NCBI GenBank assembly: GCA_965284645.1
Contig: OZ260106.1
Coordinates: forward strand, 1,674,001 to 1,738,000
Source of the DNA: JAIBAJ01 sp965284645
GTDB lineage: Bacteria; Bacteroidota; Bacteroidia; JAIBAJ01
Length of the DNA: 64,000 nucleotides
Reading direction: 5' to 3'
The notes beneath the pieces were generated by a model, which did no database searches, had not been told where the DNA came from, and worked only from the letters and a program-made list of their open reading frames with translations. Shown here piece by piece: positions 1 through 7,393 of this stretch. How positions within the stretch are numbered: position 1 is the first letter of the stretch; the number at the start of each line of letters is the position of its first letter. A program made the position numbers and the translations under genes.

Positions 1-1
1 T

Positions 2-1837
2 AATAAAGCAGCAAAGGATAACTTTTCGTTTGGAAATTATGTGGCCGCTTTGCAGGAATATGAAGCGTTGGTAAAAAAGGATCCATCAAATATTGAATAT
101 AACTATAAAGCAGGTGTCTGTTATTTGTATACCAATTTTGATAAGTCAAAGGCCATTCCTTACCTTGAATTTGTTGGTACCAAACCGAATGCCACAAAGG
201 AGCAAATTTATGACCTCGCCCGAGCTTATTTGGTGAACAATAAACTTCCTGAAGCGATTAAATATTTTGAATTGGTTAAAACGAAAATAGACCCAAAAGC
301 AGAACCAGCCAAAATGCTTGATGTGGTTAGGCAAATTGAAATGTGTGAGAATGCCCAAAAATTAATGAAGACCCCGGTTAATGTGACCTTCACTAATTTA
401 GGGCCTAAAGTAAATACCCCCTTCGCAGATTATAATCCTTTTGCGCCCGATGAAGAAGATTATGTAGCCTTTTCTACAAAAAGAAATGATGTAGTGGGTG
501 CTAATATTGATTTTGATGGCTATAAATGTGCCGATATTTTCTATTCCGAGGTGAAAAAGGGAGAATATGCAAAAGCCAAAAACCTTGGTCCTCTCGTTAA
601 TACAGAGTACGTTGAGGAAATTGTTGGTCTTTCTGCAGATGGCAAATTTCTTTTTATCGGTATCGATAATATGGAAGGTTTTGATGATATCTGGGCCTCA
701 GAGAAAAAGGGTAAATCTTTTCAAAAATCCAAAACTTTAGGACCAACGATTAACTCACTTGAAACGGAAACTTCAGCAACCACAGATGCTGATGCAAATG
801 TGCTCTATTTCTCTAGAACACCTTTGGAAGACAAAACTGGTTTCGGTGGTACAGATATCTTTATAGCCTACCGTTTGCCCAATGGCGATTGGGGCGAACC
901 TATCAATCTTGGCCCTCAAATCAATACCCCTTATGATGAGGATTTTCCAAACCTTTCTGCCGATGGTAAAACGCTTTTCTTCTGTTCGAAAGGTCATAAT
1001 TCTATGGGTGGTTTCGATGTGTTTAAATCTACTTGGGATGAAAAAAATAAACGTTGGAATAGACCTCAAAACCTTGGTTATCCTTTAAATACAACCGACG
1101 ACAATTTTACCTATTCGGCCCCTCGGAATGGTAGACATGGTTATTTATCGCAAATTAGACCGGAAGGACAAGGCGACCTCGATGTGTATATGGTTACCTA
1201 CAACGACATTGAGGCTGAAGTAACTACGGTTATCGGTAAAATTAATTTCGCTGAAAAGGCCCCTCCAAAAGGACTTAAAGTGATGGTATACACGAAAAAT
1301 GGTGCAGAAAAACAATTTACTGAACATTATCTTCCTCCAAAAGAATATGGATGGAAATTCAAAGAAGAATTGGAATTACCCCCTCAACCAGGTTTTAAAT
1401 ACAATGTGAAATTGGTTGGAACTATGAAAGGTTCAATGCAAACCTATCCGGTTGATAAACTCCCCAAAGATTTGAAGGACTTTAAATGGATGGACACGAA
1501 AATTACGAAAGTGAAGCAAGATCCAAAGGAACAGTCCAAAGTGGAAGTGGACTACTTTACCTTTAAAGAAAGAAAAGATGTGGTATTTACCTTTGAAGTA
1601 AGAAAAGCAGGTGAATCGGAAATTTACGCTCAAATTCGCCCCAATAGAAGAAGAAGCAACTATGTATTAGCCTTGCATCCTGGTAAATACGATATAGCAA
1701 TTAAAGCTATTGGCTATAAACCGATTATTGAAACCATAACTGTATATGATAAAGGGGATTATATCCCTGAGACGTTTAAAGATATTATTATGGTTCAAGA
1801 TGGTTTAACCATTCCACTAGATTATCCAAAACCCTAA
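2..1837 (+). CDS. TPR / PD40 beta-propeller surface protein, 5' end cut by window
   Basis: The reading frame is open from base 2, so the true start and any signal peptide lie before the window; an internal GTG at 41 is only the first start codon inside it. The visible part starts with TPR-like helices (first ~110 residues). At least five WD40-like (PD40) blades follow, each opening with a phrase like LGPxVNT or LGPQINT and containing LSADGKxLFF. The C-terminal ~120 residues look like a carboxypeptidase-regulatory-like beta domain (YDIAIKAIGYKPIIETITV). TPR + PD40 + regulatory domain is the order seen in PorE-like T9SS proteins, but the OmpA peptidoglycan-binding domain that ends PorE is absent. 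The role is inferred to be periplasmic or cell-surface protein interaction. The gene ends just before a strong terminator. Confidence 0.8.
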   Translation, partial: NKAAKDNFSFGNYVAALQEYEALVKKDPSNIEYNYKAGVCYLYTNFDKSKAIPYLEFVGTKPNATKEQIYDLARAYLVNNKLPEAIKYFELVKTKIDPKAEPAKMLDVVRQIEMCENAQKLMKTPVNVTFTNLGPKVNTPFADYNPFAPDEEDYVAFSTKRNDVVGANIDFDGYKCADIFYSEVKKGEYAKAKNLGPLVNTEYVEEIVGLSADGKFLFIGIDNMEGFDDIWASEKKGKSFQKSKTLGPTINSLETETSATTDADANVLYFSRTPLEDKTGFGGTDIFIAYRLPNGDWGEPINLGPQINTPYDEDFPNLSADGKTLFFCSKGHNSMGGFDVFKSTWDEKNKRWNRPQNLGYPLNTTDDNFTYSAPRNGRHGYLSQIRPEGQGDLDVYMVTYNDIEAEVTTVIGKINFAEKAPPKGLKVMVYTKNGAEKQFTEHYLPPKEYGWKFKEELELPPQPGFKYNVKLVGTMKGSMQTYPVDKLPKDLKDFKWMDTKITKVKQDPKEQSKVEVDYFTFKERKDVVFTFEVRKAGESEIYAQIRPNRRRSNYVLALHPGKYDIAIKAIGYKPIIETITVYDKGDYIPETFKDIIMVQDGLTIPLDYPKP

Positions 1838-1870
1838 AAAAAAAGCGACCAGTTTTGGTCGCTTTTTTTT
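1838..1870. terminator. Bidirectional intrinsic terminator
   Basis: A perfect stem, AGCGACC pairing with GGTCGCT around a short AGTTTT loop, is flanked by an A-run on the left and a T-run on the right. It can therefore stop transcription from both the PD40 gene on the left and the convergent small lipoprotein gene on the right. Confidence 0.85.
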
Positions 1871-1883
1871 ATAGTAAAATTCA

Positions 1884-2069
1884 TTACTTTGTTTCCCATG
1901 AACCACCTGCTAGTTCGCAGCTAGTTTCGCTTGCGCTGATTTCTGAGCTAGATCCGCAAACCTCTTCAGAAGTAACACCTAGTACTGTACAAGTTCCACA
2001 TTTTTTACAAGATGACATTGAAGCTACTGCGAATGCAGCGATGGCAACTACTGAAAATACTTTTTTCAT
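1884..2069 (-). CDS. Small Cys-rich lipoprotein, CKKCG family (copy 1)
   Basis: A 61-residue predicted lipoprotein. It has a short basic start (MKK), a hydrophobic stretch and a lipobox-like SMSSC. The mature part begins CKKCGTC and has two further cysteines (VCGSS and SCELAGG). A longer frame begins 18 residues upstream, but the start at 2069 was preferred because it gives a normal signal peptide right away. The protein resembles the divergent neighbour at 2265: both have SCKKCGxC after the lipobox and a C-terminal SC/AC...G/W segment, so they look like paralogues. A TACTTTTG box lies upstream at 2104-2111. Function unknown. Confidence 0.65.
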   Translation of the reverse strand: MKKVFSVVAIAAFAVASMSSCKKCGTCTVLGVTSEEVCGSSSEISASETSCELAGGSWETK

Positions 2070-2103
2070 TTTAATTTTTTTTATGGTTAATATTGATTTT
2101 GAC

Positions 2104-2111
2104 CAAAAGTA
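2104..2111 (-). promoter_or_regulatory. Candidate -7 box (TAnnTTTG)
   Basis: TACTTTTG on the minus strand, about 35 bases upstream of the CKKCG lipoprotein start. It fits the Bacteroidota -7 consensus. No TTG at the usual -33 spacing was found. Confidence 0.4.
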
Positions 2112-2232
2112 ATGAAACTTCATTATTGAAATATCCCAAAAAGCAGAAATTATTACTATTTCTTAAATGTCTGAGATTGGTCAGTTTTATGAATTAGTCC
2201 TTTAAATGAGACAATTTGTACCTAATTCCTAT

Positions 2233-2240
2233 TACATTTG
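2233..2240 (+). promoter_or_regulatory. Candidate -7 box (TAnnTTTG)
   Basis: TACATTTG, 24 bases upstream of the second CKKCG lipoprotein. It fits the -7 consensus. The nearest upstream TTG gives a spacer of only 14, so the -33 element is doubtful. Confidence 0.4.
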
Positions 2241-2264
2241 GCGAAACTTTTAAAACTAATTAAC

Positions 2265-2468
2265 ATGAAAAAAGGAATGACAATTTTAGGACTTATGATG
2301 GTTGGAATCATAAGTTTCTCCTCATGCAAAAAATGTGGACATTGTGTTGATTCCACTGGGTATGAATACGATAACTTTTGCTCGAATGGTAAAGTGCTAC
2401 AAAATGCAACCTATAATACGTATGAATCTGCCTGTGAATCCAATGGTGATACTTGGGTAAAAGACTAG
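2265..2468 (+). CDS. Small Cys-rich lipoprotein, CKKCG family (copy 2)
   Basis: A 67-residue predicted lipoprotein: MKK start, hydrophobic core, lipobox ISFSSC, mature end CKKCGHC, then two more cysteines (FCSNG, ACESNG). The start at 2265 is preferred over an in-frame ATG nine residues earlier, because the upstream one would put LLKLIN ahead of the signal peptide and lies inside the candidate -7 box. The mature part shares the CKKCGxC head and the C-terminal Cys/Trp segment with the divergent gene at 1884-2069. The stop overlaps the stop of the convergent ABC permease by 4 bases. The Cys pattern could bind metal or form disulfides, but no function can be assigned. Confidence 0.7.
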   Translation: MKKGMTILGLMMVGIISFSSCKKCGHCVDSTGYEYDNFCSNGKVLQNATYNTYESACESNGDTWVKD

Positions 2469-3745
2469 TTTCTCTTTGCTATTCGAATAAAACCGAAACA
2501 AACCAATACAAAACATCCAGTTTGCAACCACGGCAGACTGGATGTTTTGTTTATACCCCTTAGGAAAATATTATTAAATGATTCTAAGCCCCAATTTAAA
2601 GGGGATAAACTACTGATAGTTTGAATTGATTCTGGCATTACGTAGGTTGGAATCCAAATGCCTCCTAAGGCAGATAAAATAACTACACTCACCGATCCAA
2701 AAACCATAGCCTGCTGCAAGGTTTTAAATACGGTTCCTACCATTACACCAAAGGCCGTTGCTGATAGCGAACTGAGTAAACCTGCTAGGACTATCGGGAA
2801 AAAAACTTGACCAATCTGCAATTTGGGCAGACCCAACAAAGGCAATATCCAAATTCCAACGCCCAGCATGATCCATAATTGAATTTGGCATACCAAGGAA
2901 TAGGTGATTATTCGTCCAAAAATGGGAATGTTTACTGAACCCGGTAATACCAATAAACGCAGCTCGCTTCCTAAATCCCTTTCCTTTATCATATTCCCAG
3001 CCATTGGTATTACAATGAAAAACATGGCAAATAGAGTCCATGCGGGTACATTGTGCTGAACCGAATTGGTGGTGAAATCGGGTAAGTTTTTGTTGGTGGT
3101 AGCTACAATCTCCTGAAAACGAATTCCTGATTCGGTATCAAAATTAAGCTTGGTTTGCTGGGGCGAAATAGAGCCAAGCGATTTCCCAAAGGCACGTATG
3201 AATTCCTTTAATTGTATGTCCAACACAAACTTCTCCATGCTGCTCAATACAGAAGTTCGAAATGATTTTTTGGCAGCAGGGTCAATAAAAACCTTAAAAT
3301 CAATGTTGGGTTTCTTGTTTAAAACGGAATCTTTATTTTCATTTAAACCAAATGCCGATAAAGTCTCGTTGACCTTTAGCGATACTCTTTCCCGCAAAGC
3401 TTGTGAACTTCCTTTGGGTATGCAAATTCCTAATTGATAGGTTCCATGGTTAACGGCATCCAATAAATCAGCCTCTGTTAACGACTTACCCTCTATGTTT
3501 GAATCGATTTTGAATATTTTGGAACTAGCCAATCCACGGATAATATCCTTGCTCAAACTATCCTTGTCAAGGTCTAGCACCAGAATGGGAATCTTTAATT
3601 CTTGGTATTCACGAAAGGGAGCATCCTGAATCAATGACATGATGATAATCAAAATCACTGGCATGAAAAATAGTACAGCCAATCCGCCTCTATCCCTAAG
3701 TAGGGTAAGGAATTCCTTTTTTATGTAGGCCTTTAATTTGAGCAT
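2465..3745 (-). CDS. ABC-2 type transporter permease
   Basis: A 426-residue membrane subunit of an ABC exporter. It has one N-terminal membrane segment (about residues 20-40, after the amphipathic LKAYIKKEFLTLLRDRG). A large extracytoplasmic domain follows to about residue 235. Five hydrophobic segments then run from AWTLFAMFFIVIPMAGNM to the C-terminus. This is the typical fold of ABC-2 / YhgE-NatB-like permeases. It follows the ATPase gene with a two-base gap, so the two form one transporter. The substrate cannot be told; relatives export drugs, ions or lipids. Confidence 0.9.
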   Translation of the reverse strand: MLKLKAYIKKEFLTLLRDRGGLAVLFFMPVILIIIMSLIQDAPFREYQELKIPILVLDLDKDSLSKDIIRGLASSKIFKIDSNIEGKSLTEADLLDAVNHGTYQLGICIPKGSSQALRERVSLKVNETLSAFGLNENKDSVLNKKPNIDFKVFIDPAAKKSFRTSVLSSMEKFVLDIQLKEFIRAFGKSLGSISPQQTKLNFDTESGIRFQEIVATTNKNLPDFTTNSVQHNVPAWTLFAMFFIVIPMAGNMIKERDLGSELRLLVLPGSVNIPIFGRIITYSLVCQIQLWIMLGVGIWILPLLGLPKLQIGQVFFPIVLAGLLSSLSATAFGVMVGTVFKTLQQAMVFGSVSVVILSALGGIWIPTYVMPESIQTISSLSPLNWGLESFNNIFLRGINKTSSLPWLQTGCFVLVCFGFIRIAKRN

Positions 3746-3747
3746 GT

Positions 3748-4497
3748 CTAATCCCGTAATCTTTTTCCCGTGATTTTCAAAAATACTTCCTCCAATGAAC
3801 TACTTCCGGCATATCGGTTTACCAATTCGTCCGGAATGCCTTGTTCTACCAGTTTACCACTATCAATAATCCCTACTTTGGAGCAAAAATGTTGGGCCTC
3901 ATCCATCAAATGGCTAGTGTAAATGATGGTGGTACCTTGTCGATTCATCTCCTTTAAAACCTGCATAATGGAACTTCTTGATTGCACATCCACTGCTGCT
4001 GTTGGCTCATCCAAAAACAGAATGGCTGGTTGGTGAAGAATACCAGCAATTAAATTGAGCCTTCGTTTCATTCCTCCTGAATAGGCCCTTACTTGCTTGT
4101 TTTTTGCATTCGAAAGGCCAAATTTTGCCAAGTTTTCCTCAATAAGTCTATTTAATTTATTTCCACTCAACCCGTAAAAGTTTCCAAAAAATTCAAGATT
4201 CTCATACGCGGTTAAAGTTGGAAATAAAGCCAAATCCTGGGGCACAACACCGATAATCTCCTTAATTTTATCCCTATCCTTGGTTACATCAAATCCGCCA
4301 ACCTTAACCAAGCCTGCATCAAAATCGAGCAAACCACATAGAATAGAAAAGGTGGTTGTTTTACCAGCACCATTTGGCCCTAACAAACCAAAAATCTCCC
4401 CTGGTTTAATCTGTAATGAAAGTCCATATACCGCCGGAATCTCCGAATTGGAATAGGTTTTCTCTAAACCCGATATTTCGATGGCAAAATGAGGCAT
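3748..4497 (-). CDS. ABC transporter ATP-binding protein
   Basis: A 249-residue ATPase with the full set of motifs: Walker A GPNGAGKTT near residue 40, Q-loop in VVPQDLALF, signature YSGGMKRR (Tyr in the first position instead of Leu), Walker B ILFLDEP and the switch histidine in YTSH. This is the pattern of ABC-2 export ATPases (NatA/CcmA/DrrA type). An in-frame TTG four codons upstream lies inside an inverted repeat, so the ATG at 4497 was chosen. It pairs with the permease directly downstream. The C-terminus is short and carries no regulatory domain. Confidence 0.93.
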   Translation of the reverse strand: MPHFAIEISGLEKTYSNSEIPAVYGLSLQIKPGEIFGLLGPNGAGKTTTFSILCGLLDFDAGLVKVGGFDVTKDRDKIKEIIGVVPQDLALFPTLTAYENLEFFGNFYGLSGNKLNRLIEENLAKFGLSNAKNKQVRAYSGGMKRRLNLIAGILHQPAILFLDEPTAAVDVQSRSSIMQVLKEMNRQGTTIIYTSHLMDEAQHFCSKVGIIDSGKLVEQGIPDELVNRYAGSSSLEEVFLKITGKRLRD

Positions 4498-4505
4498 GGG
4501 AATGA

Positions 4506-4540
4506 ACAAGGGCGGAAGAAATTTTCCCTCCGCCCCTTGT
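4506..4540 (-). terminator. Hairpin between sod and ABC genes
   Basis: ACAAGGGCGGA pairs with TCCGCCCCTTGT, with one bulged C. The hairpin sits 17 bases after the dismutase stop on the minus strand. No T-run follows it, so it may be a weak terminator or an mRNA-stabilising structure between the dismutase and ABC transcripts. Confidence 0.4.
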
Positions 4541-4557
4541 AATGAATTGCTTATGAG

Positions 4558-5160
4558 TTATTTAGCTTCTGAAAAGCGTTTTGAAACCTCTTCCCAGTTG
4601 ATTACATTAAAGAAAGCTCCAATGTAATCGGGACGGCGATTTTGGTAATTCAAATAGTAGGCATGTTCCCACACATCTAAGCCTAAAATGGGGGTGCCTT
4701 TTACTTCTGAAAGGTCCATCAAGGTATTGTCTTGGTTAGGTGAGGAAGTGATAGACAATTTGCCATTCAAAACTACCAACCAGGCCCAGCCAGAGCCGAA
4801 ACGGGTTGTAGCCGCTTTGGTAAATTCTTCTTTAAATTTATCCATTCCGCCCAAGTCATTTTCAATGGCCGCAGCGAGTTCAGCAGATGGTTTACCGCCA
4901 TTGGGCGACATCACTGTCCAAAACAAGTTATGGTTATAAAATCCACCGCCGTTGTTGCGCACAGCAGGCGAAAGTTTGGAAACATTGGCTAAAATTTCTT
5001 CAATGCTTTTGCTCTCCCATTCCGTGCCTTGGATGGCCGTGTTCAAATTGGTGGTATAAGCTTGGTGATGTTTGGTATGGTGGATTTCCATGGTACGTGC
5101 ATCGATATGAGGTTCCAATGCATCGTAGGCGTAAGGTAATTTTGGTAATTCGAAAGCCAT
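4558..5160 (-). CDS. sodA: Superoxide dismutase, Fe/Mn family
   Basis: A 200-residue cytoplasmic enzyme converting superoxide to hydrogen peroxide and oxygen. The four metal ligands are visible: His27 (MEIHHTKHH), His76 (YNHNLFW), Asp161 and His165 (DVWEHAYY). The GGGFYNH segment and Gln142 in SPNQD are closer to Mn-type than to Fe-type enzymes, but cambialistic use cannot be excluded. A longer frame adds 23 residues upstream; the start at 5160 gives the usual N-terminus (FELPKLPYAYDALEP), and a TACTTTTG box lies within that extension. It is read divergently from asnS across a repeat element. Confidence 0.96.
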   Translation of the reverse strand: MAFELPKLPYAYDALEPHIDARTMEIHHTKHHQAYTTNLNTAIQGTEWESKSIEEILANVSKLSPAVRNNGGGFYNHNLFWTVMSPNGGKPSAELAAAIENDLGGMDKFKEEFTKAATTRFGSGWAWLVVLNGKLSITSSPNQDNTLMDLSEVKGTPILGLDVWEHAYYLNYQNRRPDYIGAFFNVINWEEVSKRFSEAK

Positions 5161-5184
5161 ATGTGTTGTTTTTAGATTAGTTCG

Positions 5185-5192
5185 CAAAAGTA
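5185..5192 (-). promoter_or_regulatory. Candidate -7 box for sod
   Basis: TACTTTTG on the minus strand, 24 bases upstream of the dismutase start, fits TAnnTTTG. No matching -33 TTG was found at 18-21 bases. Confidence 0.45.
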
Positions 5193-5270
5193 ATAAGAAC
5201 TCAAAGGTTTCTGTTATAGAACTTTGCAATTTTTCCTCAAGTTTTAAAAATTAACCTTAAATGGCAATTT

Positions 5271-5310
5271 CATCTAACAATCTAACATCTAACATCTAAA
5301 ATCTAATATC
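5271..5310. repeat. Short imperfect tandem repeat (ATCTAACA)n
   Basis: About four to five imperfect copies of a nine-base unit, ATCTAACAT. They sit immediately left of the inverted-arm element that begins at 5318. Confidence 0.6.
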
Positions 5311-5317
5311 TTCCCTT

Positions 5318-5840
5318 GGCGTGCCCCATTCGCCAAAAACAGTCTGCCAAAGAATGTAAGTTTCTACTGGGCTCATGGTCGGGCTATTCGTTTCTAGTCC
5401 TCGGGCTGCTCCGTGCCTCCGCATCCCTGTGGGCTATCCACTGCTATCCCTGCCCGAAAATGGTGCCACTTAAGTTTTGGCGATCGTATACCCATGCGTA
5501 TAGACCATCGGAAAGTTTGTATGGAGAAAATGGATAGATAGCTTTCTTAAATATTAATTAGTTTAAAAGGAAGTTTCTTCTGAGAGGGGGTAAAGCTTTT
5601 TGGATTGGCTCCATTTGTCCTTTTTATAAACGGGTTTTGTTTGGTACTGTTCATTTAAATAACCAACATTTTAGTTCCCGGGCATCGGGCAGGGATAGAA
5701 GCGTAAAGCCCGGAGCAACGCCGTACCCCGAACCCTTTCGGGGAGGCGGGGCGAGGACTTGCAGCGGATAGCCCGACCATGAGCCCCTGCACAACTGCTT
5801 CAATTTCGGGTTGATTTTTTTTGGGCGAATGGGGCACGCC
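5318..5840. repeat. Inverted-arm intergenic element, copy 1
   Basis: The left arm is 5318-5456 and the right arm, inverted, is 5686-5840. The ends are GGCGTGCCCCATTCGCC and its near-perfect reverse complement. Each arm carries the shared framework GGTCGGGCTAT...AGTCCTCG, then a hairpin, then GGGCT...CTATCCCTGCCCG. In the right arm the central hairpin is CCCCGAA/TTCGGGG. The core between the arms (229 bases) resembles nothing else seen here. The element fills most of the sod-asnS divergent spacer and holds no believable gene. It resembles copies at 24965, 47298 and 63637. Confidence 0.85.
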
Positions 5841-5879
5841 TAAAAAATTAAAAATTAAAAATTGGGAAATTAAAAATAG
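5841..5879. repeat. Short AT-rich tandem repeat (AAAAATT)n
   Basis: Imperfect copies of AAAAATT/AAATT immediately right of the copy 1 element. The only other sequence left before asnS (5880-5993) shows no clear structure; asnS has at best a weak -7-like CCTTTG. Confidence 0.55.
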
Positions 5880-5993
5880 GATCAATCCTGATTTTTGGGT
5901 GTGTGAAAACTTTCCTGAATTCTCCTACTTACAATGGCACAATAAGCCCACATTTTCCTTTCCTTTGCATCCGAAATTTTAACCCAATTTACC

Positions 5994-7388
5994 GTGGCAC
6001 TGAAACATAGCAGCGTTAAAAAATTATTGAAAGAAACCCAGGCAGGCCAAGAAGTTACGGCCAAAGGATGGGTAAGAACCCGTCGGGGAAACAAAAATGT
6101 GGCCTTTATACATTTGAACGATGGCTCCACCATTAACAATATTCAAGTGGTTGTAGACCTCGCTTCGATTTCGGAAGAAAGCATCAAACAAGTTACAACC
6201 GGGGCCTGTATTGGTGTGGTTGGACAATTGGTGGCTTCGCAGGGACAAGGACAAAGTGTTGAAATTCAGGCAAAAGCCATTGAAATTATTGGTGAGGCCG
6301 ATGCTGAAACCTATCCACTTCAAAAGAAGGGGCACAGCTTGGAGTTTCTGCGCGAAATCGCTCATCTTCGTCCGCGAACCAATACGTTTGGAGCCGTTTT
6401 CCGTATTCGCCATGCCTTAGCTTTTGCCATTCATAAGTTTTTTAACGACAAAGGATTTTTTTATTGGCATTCGCCCATCATTACAGGTAGTGATGCGGAA
6501 GGGGCCGGACAAATGTTTCGGGTTTCGGTGCTGGATGAAAAAAATCCACCCTTAAACGAAGATGGAACCGTTAATTATGAAGAAGATTTCTTTGGGAAGA
6601 AGACCAGCTTAACCGTTTCCGGACAATTGGAAGGAGAATTGGGAGCCATGGGATTGGGATTGGTTTACACCTTTGGTCCAACCTTTCGTGCAGAGAATTC
6701 GAATACTGCCCGTCACCTCGCCGAATTTTGGATGATAGAACCTGAGATGGCTTTTTATGAATTGGAAGACAATATGGATTTGGCCGAGGAAATGTTGCAA
6801 TACTTGGTAAATTATGCCCTCGAAAACTGTGCCGACGACTTGAAATTCCTCAACGATATGTACGACAAGGAATTGCTGTCGCGCTTGGATTTTGTGGTAA
6901 ACAACCAATTTCAGCGCCTCACTTATACTGAAGCTGTAGAAATTTTAAAAAGTAGCACTAAAAAGTTTGAGTACAAAGTGGATTGGGGTACCGATTTGCA
7001 AAGCGAGCATGAGCGGTACTTGGTTGAGCAGCATTTCAAAAAGCCGGTTATCCTTACCAATTATCCAAAGGATATCAAAGCGTTTTACATGAAACAAGAT
7101 GCGGATGGTAAAACAGTTCGTGCCATGGATGTGCTTTTCCCTGGAATTGGAGAGATAATTGGGGGCAGCCAGCGTGAAGAAAATTATGAAAAGTTGAAAG
7201 CCCGAATCGAAGAAATGGGCATGGATGAGAAAGAATTGTGGTGGTATTTAGAGATAAGGAAATTTGGTACCTGTCCGCATGCTGGTTTCGGTCTGGGTTT
7301 TGAGCGTTTGGTAACTTTCGTAACAGGAATGGGTAACATTCGTGACGTAATTCCGTTCCCACGTGCTCCAAAAACTGCAGAATTCTAA
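5994..7388 (+). CDS. asnS: Asparaginyl-tRNA synthetase
   Basis: A 464-residue class II synthetase that charges tRNA-Asn with asparagine. It has an N-terminal OB-fold anticodon-binding domain (about residues 17-105, VTAKGWVRTRRGNKNVAFIHL). The catalytic core carries motif 2 (FRAENSNTARHLAEFW) and motif 3 (GFGLGFERLVTFVTG). Ending in PRAPKTAEF, it is full length for bacterial AsnRS. The start codon is GTG, with no upstream ATG in frame. aceK follows after five bases, so the two are probably co-transcribed. Confidence 0.97.
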   Translation: MALKHSSVKKLLKETQAGQEVTAKGWVRTRRGNKNVAFIHLNDGSTINNIQVVVDLASISEESIKQVTTGACIGVVGQLVASQGQGQSVEIQAKAIEIIGEADAETYPLQKKGHSLEFLREIAHLRPRTNTFGAVFRIRHALAFAIHKFFNDKGFFYWHSPIITGSDAEGAGQMFRVSVLDEKNPPLNEDGTVNYEEDFFGKKTSLTVSGQLEGELGAMGLGLVYTFGPTFRAENSNTARHLAEFWMIEPEMAFYELEDNMDLAEEMLQYLVNYALENCADDLKFLNDMYDKELLSRLDFVVNNQFQRLTYTEAVEILKSSTKKFEYKVDWGTDLQSEHERYLVEQHFKKPVILTNYPKDIKAFYMKQDADGKTVRAMDVLFPGIGEIIGGSQREENYEKLKARIEEMGMDEKELWWYLEIRKFGTCPHAGFGLGFERLVTFVTGMGNIRDVIPFPRAPKTAEF

Positions 7389-7393
7389 TTTGA

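Noticed and set aside
5161..5229. Upstream extension of superoxide dismutase
   Set aside because: Contains the -7 box and is not like the conserved N-terminus of the family.
5271..5310. Short tandem repeats as a CRISPR array
   Set aside because: The unit is only about nine bases with no spacers and no cas genes nearby.
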